Assembly (NCBI RefSeq): GCF_022682495.2
Contig: NC_071392.1
Coordinates: 71,756,097-71,820,096, forward strand
Direction: 5' to 3'
Length of the DNA: 64,000 nt
DNA from: Desmodus rotundus
Taxonomy: Eukaryota > Chordata > Mammalia > Chiroptera > Phyllostomidae
Position numbers and translations under genes: made by a program. A model generated the notes under the pieces. The model made no database searches, was not told the origin of the DNA, and saw nothing but the letters and a program-made list of their open reading frames with translations. This document shows, piece by piece, positions 46,906 to 58,890 of the stretch (positions within the stretch are counted from its first letter, which is position 1; the number at the start of each line of letters is the position of its first letter).

Positions 46906-49250
46906 GCTGAAAAATAGAAATACAAGAAAACAGTATGCTTGTTTTATTAGTTTCCCCCCTTATCACAGAGAGTAGGAACATATTATGAAGATTATCATAA
47001 TGCTAAGAGAGATTACTTTTCTCAAGCTGCTTAAGAAAAACACCTTAATTCTGCTAGGGTTTCTCCTCATCTAAGCATAGTAAAATGAGTGAGTAAAGTA
47101 ACAAAAATGTGTTTATGCTTTAGTCTGAATATGAGTTCATACATGATCCTCACAGGATTCTGAAAAGTACAGATGGGTTCAAAAATGCACAACTGTTAGC
47201 ATTCGGACTGGTTCTGCCTGTAATTTTTGGCCTGTGTATGACTGTGAGGGGAGGGACTGTCTTTGTTTATGCTGCTTTCCCAGTTTTCATCACAGTGTTC
47301 ACAAAATGTGCTTGTTGAATAAATGTGTGTACACACACACTCAGTGGGGTCAGAGTGCATGAACGTTGGGCCTGGAATTCGTTTGCTGACTCCAGGTTGG
47401 TGAGAGGTGCACCAAGCAGCCTCATCTTTTAGCCCGGCCTACCCTTCCAAACTTCTTCGAGGCTGGTGCCACACCACTGCAGTCTGTGAGCGGTGATCTT
47501 TGGAGTTGTGCAATGCGGTCCTTTTATTCTTGTTCTTGGAAACCCTGAAGTCCTCTATCTTCAAGAAAATGCCACTTAAGATTTTATACTGACTTTAATT
47601 ATTTGTAACATCATAAAGTATGTCTTTCTTCCAGACTTATTTGCATTTTATGAAAGCCTAATTCCAAACAAGTGAAGCTCTTCCTAGGGAGGTTCAACCT
47701 CTTACAAGGTGATGTTTTCGCAGAGAGGAACTTCTGTTAGACAGCCAGTGACTAAGGCAAGAACGAAGTGGACATTAACTTCTGGAAATCACTGATCTAT
47801 TTAGAGTGGATTGGGGTAGTCCTGCTACAAATGGCTTCCTTGTAAGGGCAGTAACTGAACTGCGCCATGTGATTTAACCTCCTCTGCCATGACCCTTCAG
47901 GTGTACTCTGGTTCTGAAAGATGTGTGTTGTCGCTGTCTGAGGATAACCAAGCATTGCATCATGAAGGCAGGAATACGTGGAAGCCAGGTTTCAGTAAAT
48001 TTTAAGTACCTAGTATGTGTTATCTCTGTAAGAATCAAATCTTATTTTCTGAGGCAGATAAATTCTGATGTGTCACATGCTTTTTTTGTGATCCTAGAGT
48101 AGAAAGTAATTTTGCACATTCAGTATTGGAAATCCAATGCTTTCGAATAGGTGTCAGCTATGGCCCGCAGAACCATAAAATAAGCATTAAAATATCTCAC
48201 CAATTATCCTGACATAAAAATGCATTTTGATTTGCATTTAGATTTAACTAAAACCACAGGGATTTGATACTACTGGTGTATTACATCATTATTCTTTGTT
48301 TAAATCTCTATAATAATGAGACAAGTACATGGAATCATACAGCTCATTCCAAAATTAAATCCTACCAAATATTAAGAAGAAACTTTCTTGATGACTGAAA
48401 AACAACTGATGGCTAGTGAATAACTTACTAAATATAACCACTCTTGAGTGACATAAGCATTGGGAAATTCATTGATTTGTATTTTAGTTTTAAGTGATTG
48501 AAATGAAACTGAAGAGACTATACAGATTACATTGCAAAAAATTTCCCCATAATATTTACATAAGACTTTTTCTTCTTTTCCATCAGTGTTTTAGAGCCGT
48601 GTTTTTAATCAAATATTTTTTTTTTCTCAGTGCTTGCACACTGCACTGTTTTCAGATTCATCTCCTTGCCACTTAGTCAAGCTATTCCCTATTTCAAAAT
48701 GAATAACAGCCCTGCTGGTACATGACTGCTGTTTATCTTGAGTTTACTTTTCTGTATTTTTCATAATAAGAATGAAGTAGTGAGAAAATGGGATTTGAAA
48801 TAATGAAACTATCCAAGATAACCAACCACCTTAGGAGAGAGTTCTTTGGTCAGTTGATCCAGTGATAGGGCCCCATTCCATGCCCACTTCTGTGATGGCC
48901 TCAGCAGACTGGGCCTGAAATGACCCGGAGTGAGCAGTTGTTTCCCTGGCCACCACTGCGGCACAGCTTGCTGGGGCGATGAGTATAAGGATGAATAAAC
49001 TCCAAATCTTCTTTTAAACAGAATAGCAATAAAGATTAGTTTTTGTTACCAAAGTATAATAGTATATAATCCTTTATGGGGGTGTCCTATGTGCCAAGTT
49101 CTAAGTGTTTTACATATCTTATTTCATTGAATACATCTTGCATCCCCTCCATGGTTCTCTGAGGACTCTGAATATTCTCAATTTTCAGGAGAGGTTAACA
49201 ACTTGCTTGACGTCAAACAAGTAGTTTGGACTGCAGACAGGTCGAAGCCA
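46906..49250. other. Intergenic DNA
   Basis: A short L2-type 3' end lies at about 47215-47330 (gggagggactgtctttgttt, then gcttgttgaataaatg). A MIR-like minus-strand fragment lies at about 49080-49250. The rest shows no gene or repeat that I can name. Confidence 0.5.
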
Positions 49251-49251
49251 T

Positions 49252-50155
49252 GCATTTTTTCTTTTTTAAATGCCGCATAATGCTTTATTGTTTCTAAATT
49301 GTCCACAGCATGGGAGAGGGTGGTTAAAAGGATGCTTAGTGGTAGCAGGGAAAGGGTTAAGCAGAAGTCAGACACCAGGGGGGTGCAGAGGAGTCCTTCC
49401 AAGGTCTCTGGGCTCTAAAGGCTCCTAGTCATTTTAGAGGGTGAGCTTGTCAGATACTTGCCCAGCCCTGCCCAGGGGGCTGGCCAGCCTGCAGAAGTTA
49501 ACCAGGTGGTCACTTGTTTTCTTGATGAATTTCACTTCTTCATCCAGAAGTGGTTCTCCAGGTCAGAGAAATGAGGGTCTGTGTGGGCAGAACCCAGGGC
49601 CAGCAGGTCCAAAGGGCTTGGGTCAGGTTCTTCTCCAGGACCTGGGTGGCCTCCCTGGCATCCTGAGGTCTAACCCACTCATCTTGGACGGCTTCTGCAC
49701 GTCCTGTAAGAGGGAATAGCCGCCAGGCTGGTTTTGCGTCTTCAAGAGACACTGGGCACCTTCACATTTCTCTTGGAAGAAGTGCCGCATGCTCTCCAGA
49801 GCCACATTGTCAGGGTGGAAACAATTGTAGAAGCCCTGGGAGAGGTGGGTGTAGGAGGCCCGCTGATGCAGGCTGACCAGGCGGTTGACAGTGGCCTCCA
49901 CCTCAGTGGAATAATTCAGATGAATTTGGAAGCTCACGGTTCTCCAGCAATAAGGATTTAAGCTCGAAAATCCATGTTGGCTGGTCTTAGGGCTGAGGAT
50001 GGCTTGAGATGTTTCCAAAGGTGGCCACTGGAAAAGAAGTCAGAGGGTGCTCGGGGGCTGGAAGAAGGGGCAGTTCTGGGTCTGTTCCATCCAAACACTG
50101 TTGAAGCAAGAGGCTGATCAAGGGTCTGCCACAGGCACTGCTGATTCCGTGCAGT
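49252..50155 (-). pseudogene. FTL: Ferritin light chain (FTL) processed pseudogene
   Basis: Intronless, 5'-to-3' FTL mRNA copy: 5'UTR with an iron-responsive element (50110-50082), coding part (49937 to about 49425), 3'UTR, AATAAA at 49289-49284 and a decayed poly(A) (T13 with one C) at 49255-49267. The coding part starts with GTG where FTL has ATG. It then reads [20 protein letters not shown]...[11 protein letters not shown], close to the ferritin L N-terminus. After about 90 codons the frame shifts (a second frame gives [20 protein letters not shown] and TQALWTCWPW). It shifts again before the C-terminal part, which is recognisable at the DNA level (ctggatgaagaagtgaaatt, minus strand). Length is about 513 nt against 528 in the functional gene. 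Lost start, frameshifts and stops make it non-coding. Ferritin L is the non-catalytic iron-core nucleating subunit of cytosolic ferritin. Confidence 0.93.
50082..50110 (-). promoter_or_regulatory. FTL: Iron-responsive element retained in the FTL pseudogene
   Basis: On the minus strand the sequence reads cttgcttcaacagtgtttgg and then atggaacag. This keeps the IRE features: the bulged C after TTG, the five-base-pair upper stem TTCAA/TTGGA, and the CAGTGT hexaloop that binds IRP1 and IRP2. Compared with the FTL IRE as I remember it, one base differs, C to T just after the upper stem, which would turn the first lower-stem pair from G-C into G-U. It sits about 145 bases ahead of the lost start codon. 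It functions only if the locus is transcribed. Confidence 0.85.
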
Positions 50156-50194
50156 CTTGACCAAGAGCCCAGAGGGATGCCCCAGCATCTCATG

Positions 50195-50475
50195 CTTTAA
50201 AGCTCCCTCCCCAGGTGATTATACTATGAAGCCAGGGTTTAAGAATCATTGTCTGCTTCAGATTCTAGATTAAGGCACTTCAGTTCAAATGGGCCAGGCA
50301 GGTGAAATTCATGAAGCAGGCAGATACAGTCCCCACACTTTGAACAGTTTCTAAAATAAGGGTTCTGAATCTTTTAGCTAAAAGGAGTCATCAGGGGAGA
50401 TTACTAAAAATGCAAATTACTGAGCCTGAGCTCCACGCATGCACTGTTCAATCTGCATCAAAAATTCCCAGGTTT
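50195..50475. repeat. MER5-like hAT (Charlie) MITE pieces
   Basis: Contains ccccaggtgattatactatg and agccagggtttaagaatcattg near 50215-50250, and gattactaaaaatgcaaattac with ctgagcctgagctccac near 50400-50435. These are the end and body patterns of the non-autonomous hAT-Charlie MER5 group. Diverged. Confidence 0.55.
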
Positions 50476-53400
50476 TATTTTTAAGTGCAAATTTCTGGGT
50501 CCTGGAAATCATTTTAAGGGCTAATATCACTTCAGGTGCTCTAAAGTCACTTAATTAGGTACTAATACCTTATTATTAGGTACTAATAAATTCTAGAATT
50601 CTCAGATTTTGAGGCTGGACTCTTAAATATTTTATTCATTCCAGAGATATTACTGAGCACCTATTATATGCCAGGAATTCAGGCACTAGGTAAACAGCAG
50701 TAATCAAATCAAACTCCCTGCCTCTAAGGAGCTCATGCTCTGTTGGAGGAGGAAACATACTATGAACATATAGGTCAGGTGGGTAAGTGCAAGGGAGGAA
50801 ATATGTCAGGGGTCAGGCACAACAAAGTGTGATGGGGTAGACTGGTTTTTTAAATATGGTCAGGGGTGGCCCTTTTGATGGTGACTTTGGTACAGAGGAT
50901 GTGAGGGAGTGAGCCCAGGAACTTGGAAGAGCTCAACCAAAGTAACATCAAGTACAAAGTCCTTGCAGGGAGAGTTTGCCTGCAAGGCTGAAAAAGCAAG
51001 GACACCAGTGTGTGGAGAGGAGTGAGAGGACGAAAGTGATAGTAACGGAAGTCAGAGAGGCAGTAAAGAAACCAATCACATCGGGTAGTGAAGGCCACGG
51101 TCTCATTCTGTGTGACATTAGAAAACATTGGAAAATGGCAGTATCTGTTGTACCCTTGCATGGATCAGCCTGGCTGTTGTACGGAGGACATACTGTGTGG
51201 GGCAACTGTGGAAGCAGGAAGGTCAGTTAGAGAGCTGCAGTTCTTCTGGTCCTGGCAGAAGTTGGCAGTGAGGCCAGCACAGTAGCAGAGGGGTGGTAAG
51301 AAGCAGGCCAATTCTGGGAATATTTTAAAGAGCAAGCCATAAAGATTTCTCAACTGGGCTGTGAATGAAGGGAATGAAGGATGACAGGATCTAATGTTAG
51401 GGCATTCAGAGTTTAGCCAGTCTGGTGTCAGTAAAATGCTCTCCCAGCAAAGTCCCAGGTGGGCACTGGCGTGAACCTTGTTTACTTAGGATAGAGCAAC
51501 ACCTTCCCTGGAGCACTGATCTCCCAAATGACTGTGACTCATTAAAACCCTCTTCCTGCCCGACCGGAGACACTGAATCCAAGGCACTTTTTATTTCATT
51601 ACCTGTACTAGAAAAGGTAAGAAGAGTTCATTTTCTCAGTGATATTTATATCATAGGGAATTGACTTTTTAATTTGCTCCTGTTGTAATTCACTAAGGCT
51701 TTTCTAATAATTCTTGCATATGCTTTAATCATTAATAAAACCAAAACAAAAAAAGTACTTCAAATAAGAGTCAAAGGTGGACAGCCAACTGAACATTCCC
51801 GTGCTCCGTTTCCTCCACCTTCTGATCTTCTCTCTCACCATTCTGGATCAAGTTTTTGCATTTTCACATAACTATTACTAATCACAAAAATCACTGTTAT
51901 TTAGTGTGCTTAATCTAAAAATTCACATTGTTACTCCTTATTGAGATAAAATGTTTTTATCTTCTAATAACATAACTTTTATTTAATAAAAGTAATGTAA
52001 CCTCTTGCATTTTCATGTATAATGCTTCATTCAAAGTCTGTAGCATCCCATAGGCTACAAATATTGACTTGTTTTAACACTCCTTTTGATTTTTTAAATT
52101 TGTCTCCTGTCTTCTTGCCCTATTTCTAAAGGTTGTGTCTTATGTGTCTTTTATTGTAAACACCAAATTCTTTTCTGGAGAGACGCTGATGAATAATGAA
52201 TGCAAATGTATTAGTAAACTTCTAAATACCTATTTTGTACTCTGTATTCTTTATCTTAACCTCCATTTAAGCTTTGATCATTGTACAGAAATATTTGTCA
52301 ATTATTTCAGTATTTAAGAACAAGTTTATCATTCTAGAACCTTATCTAATGGAGAATAAAATTAGCACACAGAATTTCCTATCCAATCAGATGAAACCAC
52401 AAGCATGCCTATCTACTACAAGCTATGTTTGTACCTGACTCCGCAAGTTAATAACTTAGACTTTTTAAAATGTGTTACCTTTTCTATGTACTGTTATAGA
52501 AGCTTGGGACAGAAAGTCATATAAGATGCTGTTAAACTAGGCAAAAGATTTTAAATTTTAGAAAGACTTTACCCTACAATAGAGGACAAATGTCAGCTGA
52601 GGAACAGTTCTATGAAATGACAAATTGGCTTTATCTGGGAGTTCATATTTCAAAAAGGAAAATCATTCTAAGGGTACAGAAAAAAGGGATACATTTGAAC
52701 TTTAAGATTATACATGTAAAGTTACTTGTTTAGAAAATGCAACACTTGATGGAGTATTTTATGAATAGATGATAAAAATATTTTCAATAAACACGTACTC
52801 CAAATCATCAAGATATTATGAATAGATGAAGTAAAACTTTTCACACAAGTTAAAAATGTCTTTTTTTGGCTGTTGTGGATTAGGCTGTCAAGTAAACTAC
52901 AATACAGTATCCTGCAAAGTGAACGCAAAGCAGGGAATAAAAGCAAGCAACACACACACACACACACGCACTACCAATGTGCCCTTGTGGCCTAGATTTC
53001 AAGGGGAAAAAACAGAAATTCATTAAGACATTGCCATCATCTAAAAATAGCGGAGGAGTTTCTGAACTACCCATATTACACCAACGGGCTCATCTGAGAG
53101 CTCCCATATACATTGATGCATTATCCTTATCATGTAATTGATGCCTAACACTTCTCAACCCATCAAATGCAGTTCTGAATGGACAGGACATTAATCTCCA
53201 TGTAAGATGATCATCACTTTGAAACCTGAAGTGATCTCAAATTTCCTAACAGCTTAAATGACAATACTGCAGGGAAAAATAATACATGGTGTACTGATTC
53301 ATTTCCTGACTGCCAAAAGAAGATCGTATCTCACATAACTGAACACGCTGGTGAGCTCCTGCTTAGTGAGTTCCGATGCTATTTCCAAGTACCAGAGGGA

Positions 53401-53965
53401 GGAGATCATCATGTCCAGATTTCACTAGCTGACTAGTTCTCTGCTTTCCAGGAGTAGCACGAGGCTTAGACACTATCCAGAGATCCTGAGGGGACTGCAT
53501 GGGAATATTTTTATTTCCCTTAAACTGATGTTCTAGTAATTTCCATGTGACATCGTCACCTTCACAGAGCATGAATTTCATGGTGAAAAGTACTACAGAG
53601 GGCATTTTCCCTTCTTACAGTGACATAATTCTTTTCACAGTGAGTTCTTTAAAGTATGAAAGAGTATTTCAAGATAACTATGTCATGGCAGATTTTTAAT
53701 CTGTATTAGGAAGTTTGGACAGGCTGTCAAAATTCTCATCACCTGAAAACCTCAGAAAATATTGTGAAATCTAGATCCCAGGGGCTCCAGATTTATTTAA
53801 AGGGAAAATAACACCAGATAAAATACAGACTAAAATAATAATAATAATATAGTATTACAAGTAACTATAAGGTACTAACGTTAACAAAAGAGGTAACAGG
53901 AATAAATTCTTACAAAAATGTATTGGCACAGTAAGAAATAGAACACTTAAATAAAGGAAAATAAA
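50476..53965. other. Intergenic DNA
   Basis: About 50630-50790 carries an ancient dispersed-repeat segment (attactgagcacctattatatgcc, aaactccctgcctctaagg). A CA microsatellite lies at 52950-52967 and an AAT run at 53829-53849. Nothing else is recognised. The overlapping ORFs at 50850-51285 on both strands have no domain signature. Confidence 0.5.
52950..52967. repeat. (CA)n microsatellite
   Basis: Nine uninterrupted CA units followed by cgca. Confidence 0.9.
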
Positions 53966-53967
53966 AC

Positions 53968-55735
53968 CATGAGGAGTTCTGGCCAAGATGGAGGCATAGG
54001 TAGATATACTTCACCTCTTCACACAACCAAAGGAAAGAAACCAATTTAAAAACAACACCCCCCTCCCACCCCAGAATGGCCAGAAAATTGAACTGTATGG
54101 ATGCCCGACAACCAAGGAGTTACAGAAGAAACATTCATCCAGACTGGTAGGAGGGGTGGAGGCGGGCAGCCAGGGCAGAGAGGATGCACAGCAAGGCAGC
54201 GGCTGGCAGGCCAGGTGGTCCCACATTTGCATGTGGGTAAACTGGGAGGAACAACAGGGAAGTGAGACAGACCATGCAACCCAGGGTTCCAGCGTGGGGA
54301 AAAGGAAGCCTCAGAACCCTTGGCTACAAAAACCTCTGGGGGTTATGGTGGCAGGAGAGACTGCCAGTCTCTTCAAGCTGGGTGAAGAGCAAGTGGCATT
54401 GTTCCTGCTCTGACCCTGCCCCCACATATAGTACCACAACGCAACAAACTGGGTTTCCCCACCCTGGGGAATATCTAAGGCTCTGCCCCTCACTATGTGA
54501 CAGGTGTGCCGAGATAAAGAAATATGGCATAAATGAAAGAATAGACCAAAACTCCAGAAAAAGAGCTAAGCAATGAAGAGACAGCCAACCTATTGGATGC
54601 AGAGTTCAAAACACTGGTAATCAGGATGCTCACAGAAATGATTGAGTATGGCTGCAAAATAAAGGAAGAAGTGAAGGCTATACAAAGTGAAATAAAGAAA
54701 AACATACAGGGAATCAGCAGTGAAGGGAAGGAAACTGAGACTCAAATCAACGATTAGGAACAGAAGGAAGAAATAAACATTCAACCAGAACAGAATGAAA
54801 AAACAAGAATTCAAAAAAATAAGGACAGGCTTAGGAACCTCTGAAACAACTTTAAACATTCCAACATTAGAATCATAGAGATGCCAGGAGGAGAAGAAGA
54901 GCAAGAAATTGAAAACTTTTTTGAAAACCAAAAGGAGAACTTCCCCAATATGGCAAAGGAAATAAGACTTTCAGGAAGTCCAGGAAGCTCAGAGAATCCC
55001 AAAGAAGTTGGACCCAAGGAAGCAAACACCAAGGCACATAATAATTAAGTTGCCCAGGATTAAAGATAAGGAATCTTAAAAACAGCAATAGAAAAGCAGA
55101 GAGTTACCTACAAAGGAGTCCCCATAAGACTTTCAGCTGATTTCTCAAAAGAAAACTTGTAGGCAAGAAGGGGCTGGGAAGCAGTATTCAAAGTCATGAA
55201 AAGCAAGGACCTACATCCAAGATTACTGTATCCAGCAAAGCTATGATTTAGAATGGAAGGTCAGATAAAGTGATTCCCAGATAAGGTCCAGTTAAAGGAG
55301 TTCATCACCACCAGCCCTTATTATATGAAATGTTTAAGGGACTTATTTAAGAAAAAGATAAAAAATATGAACAGTGAAATGACAACAAACTCACAACTAT
55401 CAACTACTGGACCTACCCCCCCCCTCCAAAAAAAAAAAACGAACTAAGCAAACAACTATTCAGGAGCAGAATCACAGAAATGGACATAACATGGAGGAAG
55501 ATCAGTGGGGAGGGAGAGAGGGGAGAAAGGGGGAAAAGGTACAGGGTATAAGAAGCATAATTGGTAGGTACAAAATGAGGAATGGAGAAGTGAACTTATA
55601 TGTATGATCCATAGACATGAACTAAGGAGTGGGGAATACAGCAGAGAGGCGGTCTCAGGTGGAGAGGCAAAAAGGGGAAAAAAAGAATGGGACAACTGTA
55701 ATAGCATAATCAATAAAATATACTTTAAAAAAGTA
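53968..55735 (+). mobile_element. HAL1-like element, full layout including complete ORF1 3' region
   Basis: Same order as the 37.1 kb element: 5' end ggccaagatggaggcatagg, GC-rich 5'UTR (to about 54530), ORF1 region (about 54530-55340), and a 3'UTR ending gcataatcaataaaatatac at about 55725. Unlike the 37.1 kb copy it keeps the segment 55065-55200 (aacagcaatagaaaagcagag, then tttcagctgatttctc and gcaagaaggggctgggaa), which lies between the RNA-binding and C-terminal parts of ORF1. ORF1 is broken by several stops and shifts, for example a TAG at about 54755. No ORF2 is present. No clear target duplication found. Confidence 0.85.
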
Positions 55736-56100
55736 CAAAAATAGAAAGTGAAATAGAATCCCTCACTAAAAACTTCCTTATGCTGTGTAATTACAAACAA
55801 GTTTCTCCATCCGTTTATTGACATTAAAAAATGCCAATTCTATAAAGTGAAAAAAGCAAGTTGCAGAAATATATTTATAGACTGATGTTTTTGAAGTATA
55901 TAAACACATATATTTACATGTCTGTAAGAAAACAGTTGAGAAAACTATTTGTAGTACGATGCTATTTTTAAAACCTTTTTTTTTTATAGTGACATACTAG
56001 ACACCAGACTGTGAAACGTACTTTCTCCTCTGGGGTGCTACTTAGAAACAGTAATGAATTCAACTTTACATAGTTTACGCTGTTTCAAATTCTTGGAAGT
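55736..56100. other. Intergenic DNA
   Basis: AT-rich with a T run near 55977-55986. Nothing recognised. Confidence 0.5.
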
Positions 56101-56325
56101 CCATGATACTTTTATTAGAATGGGGACAGACTCATAGATGGAGAGTAGGATGGCAGCTGAGGGTGGTTGGTTAGGAGTGGAGGGATTGAGACAAAAGGAC
56201 AAAGACCTCATGGACGTGGACATCAATGTGGTGACTGCTGGGGGTGGACGGGGGGGGGGAGTTTAAGGGGATTAAAAGTTAATGGAAAAAAACACAATAA
56301 AGATTAAAATAAATACAAAAAAGAG
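56100..56325 (+). mobile_element. L1 3'UTR tail (5'-truncated)
   Basis: Contains tcatggacgtggacatcaatgtggtgactgctgggggtgg at 56208-56246, a G run, and a closing ttaatggaaaaaaacacaataaag with an A-rich end. I associate this layout with the 3' ends of bat L1 elements. Only about 220 bases are present, so it is a strongly truncated insertion. Confidence 0.6.
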
Positions 56326-56339
56326 AAATTTTTTTTAAA

Positions 56340-56815
56340 AAAACAGTCAAAATTGGTGGATTTTTGTACAGCCATTTTAATATTGAAGATGGGAGAAAAA
56401 TAAGCAACATTTTCAGCATAGTATGCTTTATTATTTCAAGAAAGGTAAAAACACAACTGAAATTAAAAAAAAAAAGATTTAAAAAGATCTGTGGAGTGTA
56501 TGGAGAAGGTGCTGTGACTGATCAAATGTGTCAAAAGTGGTTCGGAAATTTTCATGCTGGAAATTTCTCACTAGACAATGCTCCATGGTTGGGCAGACCA
56601 GTTGAAGTTGGAATCAATCAAATTGAGACATGAATTGAGAACAATCAATGTTATATCACTCGGGGGAGAGCCGACATACTCTAGATTTCCAAATCAATAA
56701 AGTTATTGGTGAAAATGAAAAAGTATTCTGTATAAAAGAAAATTTTAATGAAATGCATGGTCAAATTCAAGCCACTGAAATAATCAGAAGAATCTAGCTT
56801 TCCCCATATACCAAG
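56340..56815 (+). pseudogene. Mariner-type transposase remnant (N-terminal part)
   Basis: The ORF at 56364-56633 and the sequence after its stop read a mariner transposase N-terminal region. It contains KKICGVYGEGAVTDQMCQKW, FHAGNFSLDNAPWLGRPVEV and NQIET, then (past a TGA) an IENNQCYITR-like stretch. The W-F-FhAGnFSLdnap-GRPvEV series is the paired HTH and linker of mariner transposases, here closest to the cecropia-like group from memory. Stops follow near 56631 and again near 56690-56735, and the DDD catalytic domain is not seen. It is a dead fossil of a cut-and-paste transposon. Confidence 0.7.
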
Positions 56816-58890
56816 GAAAGCTTACAGAAAGTGTAGAAGAGAATTGGTTGGCCTGAGTCACAAGTAGTGACAAAGTCATGCCCTGACTTTGGCAACAGAA
56901 TGGCAGTCAGCTGGGAAGTGAGCTGGGCGGAGATTATCGCCCGTTTCTGTGACCTGCACGTAGTTACAACACAGGATCCGCACTGATTTGCACACTGGGC
57001 AGCCAGTGAGTGCCCTACTGTGTGAAGGCTGCTTTCCCAGGTGGACAGGGATGTATTCAACTTCTTCAATTCCATCAACACCAGTCTATGTTCACTTAGA
57101 AACAACCCCCAACATACACCATGCCCAGCAGTAGAAAATAAAAAACGGGGAATGGCGCACTGCACCTGGGCACGTAGAGTTCCCTCTGAAAAAGCAGTGT
57201 GATGAGGGCAGCCACAGAAAGAGCCTGCCAGCGGTGCAGACTTCATCACCAGGTGGACACAGACACATGTGCCTTCTACATAAAGAACAGTGCAGGCGGT
57301 TACAGAACAACGCAGGAGTGTCTAAAACAGGGGGTGCTGCAGGGACTGGAAACCGAGGAAGAGGCTTTACAAACACTACTTTCTTCAATCAGGTAGTGGA
57401 GATATGACAGACTACAGTATTCACGTGGACAACAGAGGGAACAGAGCTCGAATCTGGGCACAGTAAACTACCATCGAGTTGCTGCTTCAGAAACAGGATT
57501 CTATTACTCTGGGGTCCTGGTGAGGGCAAGGCGCATACACCACCAGTGAGTAAACACTAGTGTTGATGTAACTCATCTTGTTCAAAACTGAAGTTAAAAA
57601 ACAAAACAAATGATGACAATGTGGGGGTTTACAGAAAAAGGGGAACAAAAGAGAAGTAGCCTATCATCATGAAGATTCACACGAAGAGCTTCCCTTTACT
57701 ACTCTGGACTCAGCACAGCCTGACGCTGTGAGTCTGCTGTCCCGTGTGGCCCCTGCTCTTCTAGACTGGGCGCTTCCTGAGGAAGAGAAAATGTCTCTCC
57801 TCTTGGTGATCCAAGCATAACAGCAATGCTGAAACATATCTGTTCTATTTCAGGTTTTTAAAAGATTTCCTTGAATATGTTTTGAACCAAGACTTTAAAT
57901 CCCCAAAACATCAGCATCAGTCTTTTCTCATTATCTCAAACGAGGTGATAATTCAGTGATGGGGAGGGGGGTAGTTCGATCTGGAAATATGCTAACATAC
58001 TTAGGAACTAGAACTTAAGATTTATTACAAGCAGAGGAAATCAGACATTCAATTCTTTTTACCATCAAGCTGTTAAAAGCCTTTTGGTTAGTATAAGAAA
58101 ACACATGAATGACTCTTACTTCCAATGTTACTTCAGATATTTAAGGCAGGACTCATTTGCAGAAAGCCACATGCTCACTTTGGCTCCAGAATCCTGCAGT
58201 GGTGAAGAGTGGAATCTCTGAACAGAGAGTGCCGCCTAGTACTTAATAATTGCATGAATTTAGACAAGTCAACTCATCAATCAAGACTCACGGAGGCTCT
58301 GACCAGGAAAATGGGTTGTTGTGGAACTCCAATACTTCTTAGGTACCTAGTGTGTACACAGTCCTAAATACCTGCTATCATGATATACCTGCTTTGATTC
58401 TCTTCCTCAAATCATGCCTCAGCTCAAATAAACAAATGAAACAGATGAACTGTGTGCCTTTATTCACAATTGAACTAGAAAGATCTGCTTCTCTCGGTCT
58501 CTAGCAAAGAACATACATAAATCTCCATATATATATACAGAAACATAGAAGTATTTTTATAAAACTGAATATTCATGATTTTAAATTTGACATGCTGTCA
58601 GGTAAAAAATGGACTATATACTGAATTAACATCTCATTTAATGCTCTACCTAAAATATATTTTACATAAGACTATTAAAAAAAAGGATAATGTAAGTCAC
58701 TAACACTATAAATCTGACCACTTCATTAAGTTGAGGTGGAATGGAATAATTTCTAATATCATGAAGAGAAATAAGCACTCAAAGCATATAATTCTGGTCC
58801 AAAAAAACGGCTCAACTGGTAAATGTCAGCAGCCAAGGAAAGCAATTCTACCACTTCCACTTAAAGTACACTATAGCTCACTTGAACAAG
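56816..58890. other. Intergenic DNA, unexplained GC-richer block at 56.85-57.6 kb
   Basis: The block is less AT-rich than its surroundings and carries overlapping open frames on both strands (151 codons at 56794-57249 minus, 98 at 57092-57388 minus, 65 at 57199-57396 plus). I do not recognise any of them; they may be a decayed pseudogene or a repeat that I cannot name. A MIR-like fragment lies at about 58225-58400. Confidence 0.4.

Noticed and set aside
49540..50193. Several minus-strand ORFs as separate small genes
   Set aside because: They are pieces of one frameshifted FTL retrocopy.
54262..54576. 104-codon plus-strand ORF at 54 kb
   Set aside because: It lies in the 5'UTR of the HAL1-like element and is not in the ORF1 frame.
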